Assembly: GCA_035341015.1 (NCBI GenBank)
Contig: DAOQUL010000006.1
Coordinates: forward strand, 1 to 64,000
Direction of reading: 5' to 3'
From: JAKQIM01 sp029557965
GTDB lineage: Bacteria > Chloroflexota > Anaerolineae > Anaerolineales > UBA4823
Length of the DNA stretch: 64,000 nt
Under the pieces are notes generated by a model. That model made no database searches and was not told the origin of the DNA. It saw nothing but the letters and a program-made list of their open reading frames with translations. The position numbers were made by a program, and so were the translations under genes. Shown in pieces: positions 13,390 through 22,601 of this stretch (position 1 is the stretch's first letter; each line of letters starts with the position of its first letter).

Positions 13390-14301
13390 CTAGCGCAGGA
13401 TCCATGCAAGAAGTGTATCACCGATTGCCTGCATGCTTTCGGCAGACACTTTATCTAGCGTATCTTGGGTGGTGTGCCAATAAGGATAGTCAAAGTCGAT
13501 GATATCAATCGCAGCGATATTGGCTTCTAAAAAGGGCGTATGGTCATCCGTCATCCGATATTTATATTCCGGTATGAATTGCCCATACCCCAATCCAGAA
13601 GCAATCTCCCAAATTTCATTGGTTAATTCTGGGTTAGAATTTTTTTCCTTATAAATATTGAGATCTGCATCGCCGATCATGTCAACAATCACAACCGCAT
13701 CTGGTTTACCAGTTAATTCGTCCACAAATGCTCTCGAACCAATAATCCAACCCCTGCCATCATAACTGCCATTGTCTTCAGCATCAAAAAACACCAACCA
13801 GACTTGCTTATCCAAATCCGCGGGGATGATCCGGGCCAATTCCAAAAGCACTGCAATGCCCGATGCACCGTCATTTGCCCCCGGCACAGGCATCTTGCGC
13901 CTGTTTGGGTCACTATCCTGATCGGCCTCAATACGCGAATCATAATGAGCCCCTAAAATGATCCAAGGAACACCTTGCCCGCGTTTAGCAATGATATTCC
14001 TGACCACCACCCCGCTGACTATCGTTTCCTGAAGCTCAACCGCCCAGCCGCTGCGGGTTAACTCATCTTGAATCCACTCAACCTCTTCGGCGTGGGCAGC
14101 GCTGCCGGGTGTACGGGGGCCAAGAGAGAGCTGGTAAGCAACATCCTCCAGGGCACGTTCCCCACTGAATGTGTCTGTCTGTATTTGGAAGGGTTGTTTT
14201 ACCAACCAGAATATTGCTGTTAGAGCTGCTATGATTATGGTTGTAAAGAGGAACTCTTTTTGATATTTTTTAATAATATGCATGATTTTGGCTATGCGCA
14301 T
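13390..14301 (-). CDS. M28-family zinc aminopeptidase-like protein, membrane-anchored
   Basis: A 303-residue protein with one N-terminal membrane segment (about 16-34, FLFTTIIIAALTAIFWLV) and a secreted M28 peptidase domain (about 50-303). Metal-binding motifs are GAHYDS, ANDGASGIAVLLELAR, FFDAEDNG and the final YPYWHTTQDTLDKV. Such enzymes are co-catalytic zinc aminopeptidases or glutaminyl cyclase relatives; the substrate is not visible. The ATG at 14301 overlaps the trmFO stop (TAATG), suggesting coupling; an internal ATG at residue 7 is an alternative start. Confidence 0.88.
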   Translation of the reverse strand: MRIAKIMHIIKKYQKEFLFTTIIIAALTAIFWLVKQPFQIQTDTFSGERALEDVAYQLSLGPRTPGSAAHAEEVEWIQDELTRSGWAVELQETIVSGVVVRNIIAKRGQGVPWIILGAHYDSRIEADQDSDPNRRKMPVPGANDGASGIAVLLELARIIPADLDKQVWLVFFDAEDNGSYDGRGWIIGSRAFVDELTGKPDAVVIVDMIGDADLNIYKEKNSNPELTNEIWEIASGLGYGQFIPEYKYRMTDDHTPFLEANIAAIDIIDFDYPYWHTTQDTLDKVSAESMQAIGDTLLAWILR

Positions 14302-15668
14302 TATTCGGTTGATAGTAAATTTTCGAGAGCCGCTTGAGACCTCAGCGCATACAGCTGACCTCGCTCTTTTTTCCCTGGGCGCTTAGCCTGCTGTTCTTCC
14401 AAGGGTGGTAAAATCCCAAAATTAGCTTTCATTGGCTGAAAATCTTTGGCGCTGGCATGGGTCACATAATGGCACAAAGCCCCCAGCATCATTGTTGGCG
14501 AAAGGATCAATGGCGGCTTGCCCTGCAAGATACGGGCTGCATTCCAGCCAGCCAATAATCCCGTACCGATATTTCCAACATACCCTTCAACACCAATGAT
14601 CTGCCCGGCAAAAAGCAGATCGCTTCGAGAACGAAACTGAAGCGTTGGCAACAGTAACCCGGGCGAATAAATAAATGTGTTGCGATGCATTTGTCCATAC
14701 CGCGCAAACCGGGCCTGCTCCAGGCCTGGAATCAAACGCAGCACACGTTCTTGCTCCGGAAAGGTCAAGTTGGTTTGAAATCCAACCAGGTTGTAGAGGG
14801 TGCCGGCCAAGTTGTCCTGGCGCAGCTGCACAACCGCATATGGCCGGCGCCCCGTACGAGGGTCTACCAGGCCCACCGGACGCATCGGTCCATACGCAAG
14901 GGCATCTCGGCCGCGCTTGGCCAACACTTCCACCGGCAAACAACCCTCAAAAAACTCGTCTGCGCCTGCCCTCACCCCTTGCTCAAGGGGTAACTCAAAC
15001 TGTTTCAGAGGTATCCGTTCTGCGCTCAAAAGGGCATTAACAAAGCGCTCGTACTCATCTTGTGTCATCGGGCAATTAATGTAATCGCCTGTTTCGTTTT
15101 CGCCTCGCTGGTAACGAGAAGCCCGAAAAGCCGTGGCAAAATCAATCGAATCATAAAGCACGATGGGAGCGATCGCATCGTAGAAGTAAAGATAATCTTG
15201 ACCTGCAAGCGCCATGATCTGCTGTGCCAATGCGGGTGAAGTCAACGGTCCCGTGGCTATGATCGCAGGGGCTTCCGGAATGAGCCTGACTTCTTCTCGA
15301 ATAATGCGCACGTTGGGGTGAGCAGTCAATTTATCGGTAACCTGTTGGGCAAACGCATCCCGGTCCACCGCCAGTGCACCCCCTGCCGGCAGCGAGGTTT
15401 CGCTAGCGCATTGCAAAAGCAAAGAATTCAAACCGCGCAGCTCATTTTTGAGCACGCCCGCTGCCCGGTCAGACAAGTCTGAACCGAGCGAATTCGAGCA
15501 TACCAACTCGGCCAGGCGATCGCTTGTATGTGCGCCAGTTGACACAAGCGGGCGCATCTCATAAATATGAACGAGCAGGCCTCGAGTTGCAGCTTGCCAG
15601 GCGGCCTCGCAGCCCGCTAGGCCGCCTCCTACAACGGTTAAATCGGGTTTAGAATGAATGAGCATCAT
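14301..15668 (-). CDS. trmFO: tRNA (uracil-54-C5)-methyltransferase, folate-dependent
   Basis: A 455-residue FAD enzyme that makes ribothymidine 54 in tRNA with methylenetetrahydrofolate as carbon donor. The Rossmann motif VVGGGLAGCEAAWQAA near the N-terminus, HIYEMRP, and the family blocks ELVCSNSLGSD, CPMTQDEYERF and NLTFPEQERVLRLIPGLE identify TrmFO. I start at the ATG at 15668 (MMLIHSKPDL), where homologues normally begin; the frame is open upstream but that part carries the divergent promoter of the hydrolase. Length is normal. Confidence 0.95.
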   Translation of the reverse strand: MMLIHSKPDLTVVGGGLAGCEAAWQAATRGLLVHIYEMRPLVSTGAHTSDRLAELVCSNSLGSDLSDRAAGVLKNELRGLNSLLLQCASETSLPAGGALAVDRDAFAQQVTDKLTAHPNVRIIREEVRLIPEAPAIIATGPLTSPALAQQIMALAGQDYLYFYDAIAPIVLYDSIDFATAFRASRYQRGENETGDYINCPMTQDEYERFVNALLSAERIPLKQFELPLEQGVRAGADEFFEGCLPVEVLAKRGRDALAYGPMRPVGLVDPRTGRRPYAVVQLRQDNLAGTLYNLVGFQTNLTFPEQERVLRLIPGLEQARFARYGQMHRNTFIYSPGLLLPTLQFRSRSDLLFAGQIIGVEGYVGNIGTGLLAGWNAARILQGKPPLILSPTMMLGALCHYVTHASAKDFQPMKANFGILPPLEEQQAKRPGKKERGQLYALRSQAALENLLSTE

Positions 15669-15712
15669 GTTGTGCGATTTTACCAGAACCCCTACCCTAG
15701 CAGAAGGGTGAA

Positions 15713-15740
15713 TTGTCCCTGGGTTTGGTTGTGATATAAT
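15713..15740 (+). promoter_or_regulatory. Promoter of the alpha/beta hydrolase gene
   Basis: TTGTCC (15713-15718), 16 bases, TATAAT (15735-15740), with TG one base before the -10 (extended -10). The start codon is 30 bases further. The same TGATATAAT string heads two other transcripts in this window (6531 and 43226). Confidence 0.65.
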
Positions 15741-15769
15741 GTCTATGCGAATAAAAAGTGATATACCAC

Positions 15770-16582
15770 ATGCCCATACAAGAAGTGAACTCAAGACAAA
15801 AGATTTATTATATTGACGAAAACCAGACCGCCAAACCTGTCGTCCTATTAATTCATGGGCTTGGTGCCATTAGCTCGTCTTGGGCATTGCAGGTCCCCGA
15901 TCTTGTAAAAGCAGGCTTCCGAGTTGTAGCCCCAGATGTGCATGGCTTCGGCCAATCACCCTATACTGGTGGATTGCACAGCGTCAGACAAATGACCAAC
16001 GATATCACCCGCTTGCTCGAACAACTACAGATAGTATCAGCCTGCGTGGTTGGGATCTCGATGGGCGGGGCGCTCGCCCTGCAAATAGCGCTGGACAGGC
16101 CGCACCAAATCGACCGGCTTGTTCTGGTAAACACCTTTGCATCTTTGCGCCCCAAGAATTTCGCAGTTCGGGCTTATTTTGTTTATCGTTTTCTGGTGGT
16201 CTGCATATTAGGTCTCTCTTCACAGGCTCAGGTTGTTGCCCGAAGGGTTTTTCCGCACCCCGAGCAAGAGGAGTTGCGGCAGGTCTTTTATTCCCAGATC
16301 ATGCAAGCTGATGCTCGCGGGTATCGAGCCGCAATGTTGGCCCTTGCCTTTTTTGATGTAAAGAAGCGCCTGCCCGAAATCAAGGCTCCTACCCTGGTTA
16401 TTACCGGGCAAGAAGACACAACTGTGCCGCCCGACACCCAAATGGTGCTGGCAAAGGGCATTCAAAACGCGCAGCACATGATCATTCCTGGCGCCGGGCA
16501 TGCTGTGATCGTCGAAAAACATCAATTATTCAACCAGGTATTGCTGAAGTTTCTTTTATCTGGTAAAACTGATAGGTTCTGA
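15770..16582 (+). CDS. Alpha/beta hydrolase
   Basis: A 270-residue alpha/beta-hydrolase fold enzyme. The oxyanion motif LLIHGLGAISSSW, the nucleophile elbow GISMGG (Ser in VVGISMGGALAL), the acid in TLVITGQEDTTVPP and the final His in PGAGHAVIVEK form the expected catalytic set. A lid region with hydrophobic helices lies between about 140 and 200. Substrate is unknown; esterases, lactonases and C-C hydrolases share this layout. I chose the ATG at 15770 over a GTG 12 bases upstream because homologues begin near it. It is the first gene of a plus-strand run leading to the thiolase and hyp genes, but a gap of 49 bases follows. Confidence 0.9.
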   Translation: MPIQEVNSRQKIYYIDENQTAKPVVLLIHGLGAISSSWALQVPDLVKAGFRVVAPDVHGFGQSPYTGGLHSVRQMTNDITRLLEQLQIVSACVVGISMGGALALQIALDRPHQIDRLVLVNTFASLRPKNFAVRAYFVYRFLVVCILGLSSQAQVVARRVFPHPEQEELRQVFYSQIMQADARGYRAAMLALAFFDVKKRLPEIKAPTLVITGQEDTTVPPDTQMVLAKGIQNAQHMIIPGAGHAVIVEKHQLFNQVLLKFLLSGKTDRF

Positions 16583-16631
16583 GAGCAGTCTAGAAATAAC
16601 CTTAGTCAACTTTCTTCAAAGAGGTTAAACG

Positions 16632-17786
16632 ATGCGTGAAATAGCCATACTTGGGATTGGTCAAACCCCCGTGGACGAACACTGGGAAAAATCTCTGCGC
16701 GAACTTGCCGGCGAAGCCATTTTCGCCGCGCTCGACGATGCCCAACGCACTTCAGCAGACGGGCTTTTTGTCGGGAATATGCTCTCGGGCATGCTCAGCA
16801 AACAAGAAAACCTTGGGTCATTGATTGCAGAATGGGTCGGATTGCCAGGCATCGAGGCCTTCAAGGTCGAATCTGCCTGCAGTTCTGGGGCCGCTGCATT
16901 GCGGTCTGGCTTCATGGCTGTCAGCTCAGGAGAAATGGACAGCGCCATCGTTGTAGGTGTCGAGAAAATGACCGATACCCTGCCTTCAGAAACCACCGAA
17001 GGGCTTGCAACCGCTGCCGATGCCGACTACGAAGCTGCACAAGGGCTCTCCTTCGTTGCCATCAATGCACTGGTTATGCAGCGGTATCTACATTTCTACG
17101 GCTGGAAACATACTGATTTTGCTCAATTCTCTATCAACGCACATGCCAATGCCATGCACAACCCCTTTGCACGCCTGCGCGAGCCGATCACTGAAGCAGA
17201 TTATTCGCGCGCTCGGATGATCGCCGACCCGATCAACTTGCTAGACGCATCTCCTACTGGCGATGGCGCTGCCGCTCTTCTGCTTGTTCCTGTCGAAATG
17301 CTCAATCCTGGAAGCAAGCCCATTATCAAGATTGCCGGGTCATCTTCTGCAACTGATACCACATCTGTTCATGGTCGCAAAGATCCCCTTTGGCTCTCTG
17401 CTGCCGAGAAATCTGCTAAAAAAGCTTACCAGCAGGCGGGAATAGGGCATCAAGACATTGATCTATTCGAGTTGCACGATGCATTCTCCATCATGTCTGC
17501 TCTTTCGCTTGAAGCTTGTGGGTTTGCTGAAAGAGGCCAGGGACCCCGCCTGGCACAGGAAGGGGCAATTCTGCCAACTGGACGTATTCCTATTACCACA
17601 CGCGGCGGGCTGAAAGCCCGCGGGCATCCGGTCGGCGCAACTGGAATTTATCAAGCAGTAGAGGTTGTGCAACAGCTGCGGGGCCAAGCCGGTCCTAGCC
17701 AGGTTGAGAATGCGAAAATCGGCATGACGCAGAATATCGGTGGCAGCGGAGCGAACATCATCACCCATATCATCAAAGCCGTCTAA
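16632..17786 (+). CDS. Thiolase-family acetyl-CoA acyltransferase (SCP-x type)
   Basis: A 384-residue thiolase. The nucleophilic Cys lies in VESACSSGAAALRSG (about residue 86). The C-terminal catalytic motifs are ELHDAFSIMSALSLEACGF, in the place of the usual NEAF (HDAF here, as in SCP-x thiolases), and GGLKARGHPVGATG with the conserved His. It probably cleaves or forms beta-ketoacyl-CoA. The usual DUF35 OB-fold partner of such thiolases is not next to it. The gene ends one base before hypA, so it appears to head the hyp operon. The SD AAAGAGGT is good. Confidence 0.9.
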   Translation: MREIAILGIGQTPVDEHWEKSLRELAGEAIFAALDDAQRTSADGLFVGNMLSGMLSKQENLGSLIAEWVGLPGIEAFKVESACSSGAAALRSGFMAVSSGEMDSAIVVGVEKMTDTLPSETTEGLATAADADYEAAQGLSFVAINALVMQRYLHFYGWKHTDFAQFSINAHANAMHNPFARLREPITEADYSRARMIADPINLLDASPTGDGAAALLLVPVEMLNPGSKPIIKIAGSSSATDTTSVHGRKDPLWLSAAEKSAKKAYQQAGIGHQDIDLFELHDAFSIMSALSLEACGFAERGQGPRLAQEGAILPTGRIPITTRGGLKARGHPVGATGIYQAVEVVQQLRGQAGPSQVENAKIGMTQNIGGSGANIITHIIKAV

Positions 17787-18131
17787 ATGCACGAGTTGTC
17801 GGTTACCGAAAGCGTTCTTGAGATCACCCTGCGCCATGCTCAACAGGCCGGCGCCAAACGTGTCACGCACCTCTATTTAGTTATCGGCCAGCTGGCATCG
17901 ATCATTGACGATTCTGTGCAGTTCTACTGGGATATCGTCTCAAAAGATACACTTGCCGAAGGCGCAACCTTGCACTTTAGACGCGTTCCTGTTGAATTAA
18001 AATGCCTGGAATGCAACCAAACCTACCACCCCCAACAAAGCGATTTTGCCTGCCCACACTGCAATAGCACCCAGATCAAAATCATAAGCGGCGAAGAATT
18101 TTTCATCGAGGCCATAGACATAGACCAATGA
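17787..18131 (+). CDS. hypA: Hydrogenase nickel incorporation protein HypA
   Basis: A 114-residue nickel metallochaperone for [NiFe]-hydrogenase maturation. It starts with the invariant MHELSV (His2 is the nickel ligand) and has a zinc site with two CxxC pairs, CLECNQ and CPHC, around residues 73-92. It delivers nickel with HypB. It starts directly behind the thiolase stop and overlaps hypB by 4 bases (ATGA). Length is typical. Confidence 0.97.
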   Translation: MHELSVTESVLEITLRHAQQAGAKRVTHLYLVIGQLASIIDDSVQFYWDIVSKDTLAEGATLHFRRVPVELKCLECNQTYHPQQSDFACPHCNSTQIKIISGEEFFIEAIDIDQ

Positions 18132-18784
18132 CAACGAAACAGCATATCCCGGTTGTAGAGAAAATTCTTAGCGCTAACGACCGAATTGCGGTTCAAAATC
18201 GGGCTGCCCTGGACCAAGCAAAGGTTTTTTCCATCAACCTGATGGCTTCGCCGGGCGCCGGAAAAACATCGCTGGTCGAACAAACGGTCACCAAATTGAA
18301 CGGGCAGCTTCGCCTGGCAGTGATTGACGGGGATATCGCCACCAGCCTGGACGCCGATCGGGCTGCTGCGGCCGGTGCAGCGGCTGTACAAATCAACACA
18401 GGTGGAGAATGCCATCTAGATGCCGTCATGTTACAAGAAGCATTGCCCCGCCTAGATTTGAGCCAACTGGATCTGCTTATCGTCGAAAATGTTGGCAACC
18501 TGGTATGCCCAGCCAGCTTCCAATTGGGAACACACAAAAGTGTCCTGATTGCGTCCATTCCCGAGGGGGATGATAAGCCCTATAAATATCCCGGAATGTA
18601 TCGCGGTGTTGACGCCTTGGTGATTAACAAAATCGACCTTTTACCCTATGTCGATTTCAACATGGATTACTTCCGCCGCGGCGTCGAAATGCTGAACCCA
18701 GGACTGGTAACCTTTCTGGTTTCCTGCCGCACGGGTGAGGGGATAGCAGAATGGTTAAATTGGTTGTGCACCAATATTTCATAA
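18128..18784 (+). CDS. hypB: Hydrogenase nickel incorporation GTPase HypB
   Basis: A 218-residue SIMIBI GTPase that drives nickel insertion. The P-loop SPGAGKTS lies near residue 39, DGDIAT is the metal-linked switch, and the G4-like motif is NKIDLLPYVDF. The conserved CHLDA region is seen as GGECHLDAVM. It lacks both the N-terminal CxxCGC nickel site and the His-rich stretch of some homologues, so it cannot store nickel. It is coupled to hypA; hypF follows after 59 bases. Confidence 0.96.
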   Translation: MTTKQHIPVVEKILSANDRIAVQNRAALDQAKVFSINLMASPGAGKTSLVEQTVTKLNGQLRLAVIDGDIATSLDADRAAAAGAAAVQINTGGECHLDAVMLQEALPRLDLSQLDLLIVENVGNLVCPASFQLGTHKSVLIASIPEGDDKPYKYPGMYRGVDALVINKIDLLPYVDFNMDYFRRGVEMLNPGLVTFLVSCRTGEGIAEWLNWLCTNIS

Positions 18785-18843
18785 GAAGCCCGTACTACGG
18801 CCGCAGAATCTCTGCGACCGCAGCATTAGATGCATAACTTCTC

Positions 18844-21204
18844 ATGAGCATTGTCGGCAAGCATATCTATATCACGGGGATCGTACAAGGAGTAGGCTTC
18901 CGACCCTTTGTTTATAACCTGGCCCAAAAACTCAACCTGTTGGGCTGGGTGCAGAACACATCGGGTGGGGTCAATATTCAAATAGAAGGTCAGCCCGAAC
19001 GCGTAGACGAGTTTATCCAATGGCTCTCAAGCGATGCACCACCTCTCGCTCATATCGATCACATATCTGTTACCCCGTGTGACCTAGGTCAGTTCACGAC
19101 CTTCAACATTATCGAATCCGCCCCAATTCCAGGCGTGTTTCAACCCATCTCTCCCGATATCAGCATCTGCCCCGATTGCCTCAGAGAACTCTTCGATCCC
19201 CAGGATCGGCGCTATCATTATCCTTTTATAAATTGCACCAATTGCGGGCCACGCTTCACGATCATTGAAGATATCCCCTACGATCGTCCAAACACATCCA
19301 TGGCAGAATTCCCCTTGTGCCCCGATTGTGCCCGTGAATATCACGACCCACTGGACCGCCGTTTTCATGCCCAGCCAGTAGCCTGTCCAAAATGCGGACC
19401 CCACATCTGGCTGACCTATCCACAGAGGTCAAATGCCCAACCATCTTCTGATTTACCTAACTCTGCTGAGTTAACTGGTGAGGCCGCCTTACGAAAGACA
19501 CAGCAGCTTCTCAGGCAAGGAAAGATTATTGCGATTAAGGGATTGGGGGGCTTTCACCTGGCCTGCGACGCCACCAACCAGGATGCGGTGGCAGAATTGC
19601 GGCGTCGAAAGCTGCGGGTAGATAAGCCTTTCGCGGTCATGCTGCCTGATCTGGCGACCGTAGAAAGTCATTGCATTACAAATACTTCTGAACGCCAACT
19701 CCTTGAGACGCGCCAACGACCAATTGTTATCTTGGAGAGAAGGCCAGGATCATCGATAGCAGACAGTGTGGCACCCTATCAAGACTCGCTTGGCGTGATG
19801 CTTCCATATACGCCGCTCCATTACTTACTCTTCGCCAATCCAACATTAGACGGCTCATTATTTGACACAACACCCCTCGTCATGACAAGCGGTAATCTAA
19901 GTGAAGAGCCAATTGCTTCAGACAACCAGTACGCGCTGCAACACCTGGCAAATATTGCTGACGCTTTTCTCATGCACAACCGCCCAATCCGAACGCGATG
20001 CGACGATTCGGTGATGCGAGTGCTGCCGGCTTCACCAAATCATGTTTTTCCCTTACGTAGATCGCGCGGCTATGCGCCATTCCCCATACATTTAAACCAA
20101 CAAGTAAAACCAATATTAGCCGTTGGCGCAGAGCTCAAGAATACCTTTTGCATCACCCGCGATGGCTATGCTTTTCTAAGTCACCACATCGGGGATCTCG
20201 AAAATTACGAAACTTTACAATCCTTCGAGGATGGCATTCAGCACCTCGAGAAACTATTCCGCATCCGACCGCAAGCAATTGCCTACGACCTTCATCCCAA
20301 CTACCTGTCCACCCGCTACGCCTTACAGCGCGCAGAGCGCGAGAATATCCCGTTAGTTGGCGTGCAACATCATCATGCCCACATTGCATCCTGCATTACC
20401 GAGCACAAGCTGCCACCCCGTCAAGCGGTAATTGGAGTTGCATTTGATGGCACAGGTTATGGCGATGATGGGCATATCTGGGGCGGCGAATTTTTGGTTG
20501 CCGACCTGTTCAACTATCAAAGGGCCTATCACATTACTTACGCACCACTTCCAGGCGGCGAAACGGCAATTCGCAAACCCTATCGGATCGCCCTGGCTCA
20601 ACTATGGCGAGCAGGCTTAGACTGGTCCAGCGAATTACCTGCCGTAAAAGAATTAAGCACCCACGAGCGTGCCATAATAAGCTCTCAGCTTGAGCACCAA
20701 ATCAACACCCCGTTGACGTCCAGCATGGGCAGGCTCTTTGATGCAGTAGCCGCATTGGTGGGCGTCCGCACACAAGTAAACTACGAAGCGCAGGCCGCCA
20801 TCGAATTTGAAATCCTGGCTGATCACCACGAGACGGGCATATATTCGTTCGAAATTGCCGAGCCCAACGGCCAGAATCCCGGTACAATTGACCCCAAGCC
20901 ATTGATTTGCTCGGTCATCAATGACTTCCGGGCCGGGGTGCCTGTTCCGATCATCTCTGCCCGGTTCCACAACAGCATTTCCAACATGGTTTGCCAGATC
21001 TGCAAAACCTTACGAAGCAGGACTGATATCACAGTGGTGGCACTGAGCGGCGGCGTCTGGCAAAATATGCGCTTGCTCAACCAAACATCCCGCCAGTTGA
21101 GCAAGGCCGGTTTCACGGTACTGGCGCATCAACAAGTACCCACAAACGATGGCGGCATTGCGCTTGGGCAAGCAATCATTGGTGTAAACAAATTCGATTT
21201 ATAG
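18844..21204 (+). CDS. hypF: Carbamoyltransferase HypF
   Basis: A 786-residue enzyme that uses carbamoyl phosphate and ATP to carbamoylate the HypE C-terminal Cys, the precursor of the cyanide ligands. In order: acylphosphatase domain with GIVQGVGFRPFVYNLAQKL (about 9-27), two zinc fingers with CPDCLRE, CTNCGPRF, CPDCARE and CPKCGPH (about 109-187), a YrdC-like domain (about 215-400, with KGLGGFHLACDA) and a Kae1-like domain (about 420-786) with the metal-binding HHHAHIASC. Length and domain order are complete. Confidence 0.97.
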   Translation: MSIVGKHIYITGIVQGVGFRPFVYNLAQKLNLLGWVQNTSGGVNIQIEGQPERVDEFIQWLSSDAPPLAHIDHISVTPCDLGQFTTFNIIESAPIPGVFQPISPDISICPDCLRELFDPQDRRYHYPFINCTNCGPRFTIIEDIPYDRPNTSMAEFPLCPDCAREYHDPLDRRFHAQPVACPKCGPHIWLTYPQRSNAQPSSDLPNSAELTGEAALRKTQQLLRQGKIIAIKGLGGFHLACDATNQDAVAELRRRKLRVDKPFAVMLPDLATVESHCITNTSERQLLETRQRPIVILERRPGSSIADSVAPYQDSLGVMLPYTPLHYLLFANPTLDGSLFDTTPLVMTSGNLSEEPIASDNQYALQHLANIADAFLMHNRPIRTRCDDSVMRVLPASPNHVFPLRRSRGYAPFPIHLNQQVKPILAVGAELKNTFCITRDGYAFLSHHIGDLENYETLQSFEDGIQHLEKLFRIRPQAIAYDLHPNYLSTRYALQRAERENIPLVGVQHHHAHIASCITEHKLPPRQAVIGVAFDGTGYGDDGHIWGGEFLVADLFNYQRAYHITYAPLPGGETAIRKPYRIALAQLWRAGLDWSSELPAVKELSTHERAIISSQLEHQINTPLTSSMGRLFDAVAALVGVRTQVNYEAQAAIEFEILADHHETGIYSFEIAEPNGQNPGTIDPKPLICSVINDFRAGVPVPIISARFHNSISNMVCQICKTLRSRTDITVVALSGGVWQNMRLLNQTSRQLSKAGFTVLAHQQVPTNDGGIALGQAIIGVNKFDL

Positions 21205-21220
21205 GTGCCTGGAGGTTCAC

Positions 21221-21475
21221 ATGTGCTTAGGTATTCCCGGGAAAATCATCGAGATCTACCAAATTAACAACATGCAAATGGGCAAAATTGATTTTGGCGG
21301 CGTGGTGCGTGAAGTCTGCTTAGAATATGTTCCTGACGCAAAACTAGGAGATTACGCCCTTATCCACGTTGGTTTTGCACTCAACATATTAAGCGAACAC
21401 GAAGCCCAAGAAACACTCGATCTCCTCAAGCAGGTATCGATGAGTGAAGAACCGGTCGACGACATATTCGGGTAA
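21221..21475 (+). CDS. hypC: Hydrogenase maturation chaperone HypC
   Basis: An 84-residue chaperone with the conserved start MCLGIPGKI, in which Cys2 binds the Fe(CN)2CO moiety, and the OB-fold strands VREVCLEYVPDAKLGDYALI and HVGFAL. It binds HypD during iron-centre assembly and then the hydrogenase large subunit. The SD GGAGG is strong. It lies 16 bases after hypF. Confidence 0.97.
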   Translation: MCLGIPGKIIEIYQINNMQMGKIDFGGVVREVCLEYVPDAKLGDYALIHVGFALNILSEHEAQETLDLLKQVSMSEEPVDDIFG

Positions 21476-21509
21476 GGAATCTGCCCCTATCCCCAGGGTT
21501 GGCGCTGCT

Positions 21510-22595
21510 ATGAAACATATTGAAGAGTATCGCGACTCGCATCTTGTCCAGGGCGTGATCGCAGAAATCCGCCGCATGACCACCCGCAGATGGGTTATCA
21601 TGGAGATTTGCGGAGGCCAAACACACGCCATCATGCGCTATGGGCTGGACCAGCTCTTGCCGGCTGAGATTGAACTGGTTCACGGGCCTGGCTGCCCGGT
21701 TTGTGTTACCTCACTTGAGCTGGTCGATAAAGCAATTGCAATCGCATCTTCGCCCGATGTGATCTTTACTTCTTATGGGGATATGCTGCGCGTACCAGGC
21801 AGCCGGCAGGATCTCTTTTCGGTCCGGGCAAATGGGGGCGATGTAAGAGTCGTTTACTCCCCCCTGGATGCCCTCGAAACAGCAAAGCAAAATCCCGCTA
21901 AGCAGGTTGTATTTTTGGCGATTGGATTTGAAACCACTGCCCCAGCCAACGGAATGAGTGTACTGCAAGCGCAAAAACAAGGTATTCACAACTTTAGCGT
22001 TCTTGTGTCACACGTCAGGGTTCCTCCCGCCATGCACGCCATCCTGGGTGCGCCACACAATCGGATCCAGGGTTTTCTTGCCGCAGGCCATGTTTGTGCC
22101 GTAATGGGATATTGGGAGTATCTACCAATTTCTCGCCAGTACCATGTTCCAATGGTCGTCACTGGGTTTGAGCCATTAGACATTGCCCAAGGAATCCTGA
22201 TGACCGTTCGCCAGCTCGAACAAGGCAGCGCCAGAGTAGAAAATGGGTATACTCGCCTTGTGACCAAAGAGGGCAACCAATCTGCCCAGGCTGTCATCGA
22301 TCGGGTTTTTGAGAGCTGCGACCAAAAATGGCGTGGGATTGGCGTCATACCGCACAGTGGCTGGCGCCTCAAGCCTGAGTTTAGTGCTTTTGATGCCGAA
22401 ACCCGTTTTGATATATCTGAAATAAAAACGGACGAACCACCGGTTTGCATCGCAGGGCTAATATTACAAGGTCTGAAGAAACCGTACGAATGCCCGGCTT
22501 TCGGGACGCAATGCACGCCCATCACACCACTAGGCGCAACCATGGTTTCATCAGAAGGGGCCTGTGCCGCGTATTACCGTTATCGAAGAGATTGA
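21510..22595 (+). CDS. hypD: Hydrogenase Fe-CN/CO assembly protein HypD
   Basis: A 361-residue scaffold that assembles the Fe(CN)2CO group with HypC. Typical blocks are MEICGGQTHAIMRYG, HGPGCPVCVT, AIGFETTAPA and GFLAAGHVCAVMG, and the C-terminal Cys ligands of a [4Fe-4S] cluster are seen as CPAFGTQC. I start at MKHIEEYRD because family members begin there; the frame is open further upstream within hypC. It lies 34 bases after hypC and 6 before hypE. Confidence 0.96.
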   Translation: MKHIEEYRDSHLVQGVIAEIRRMTTRRWVIMEICGGQTHAIMRYGLDQLLPAEIELVHGPGCPVCVTSLELVDKAIAIASSPDVIFTSYGDMLRVPGSRQDLFSVRANGGDVRVVYSPLDALETAKQNPAKQVVFLAIGFETTAPANGMSVLQAQKQGIHNFSVLVSHVRVPPAMHAILGAPHNRIQGFLAAGHVCAVMGYWEYLPISRQYHVPMVVTGFEPLDIAQGILMTVRQLEQGSARVENGYTRLVTKEGNQSAQAVIDRVFESCDQKWRGIGVIPHSGWRLKPEFSAFDAETRFDISEIKTDEPPVCIAGLILQGLKKPYECPAFGTQCTPITPLGATMVSSEGACAAYYRYRRD

Positions 22596-22601
22596 GAACT
22601 C

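Noticed and set aside
14675..15084. Several plus-strand frames of 90-120 codons inside trmFO
   Set aside because: They overlap one another in different frames and are antisense to a conserved gene.
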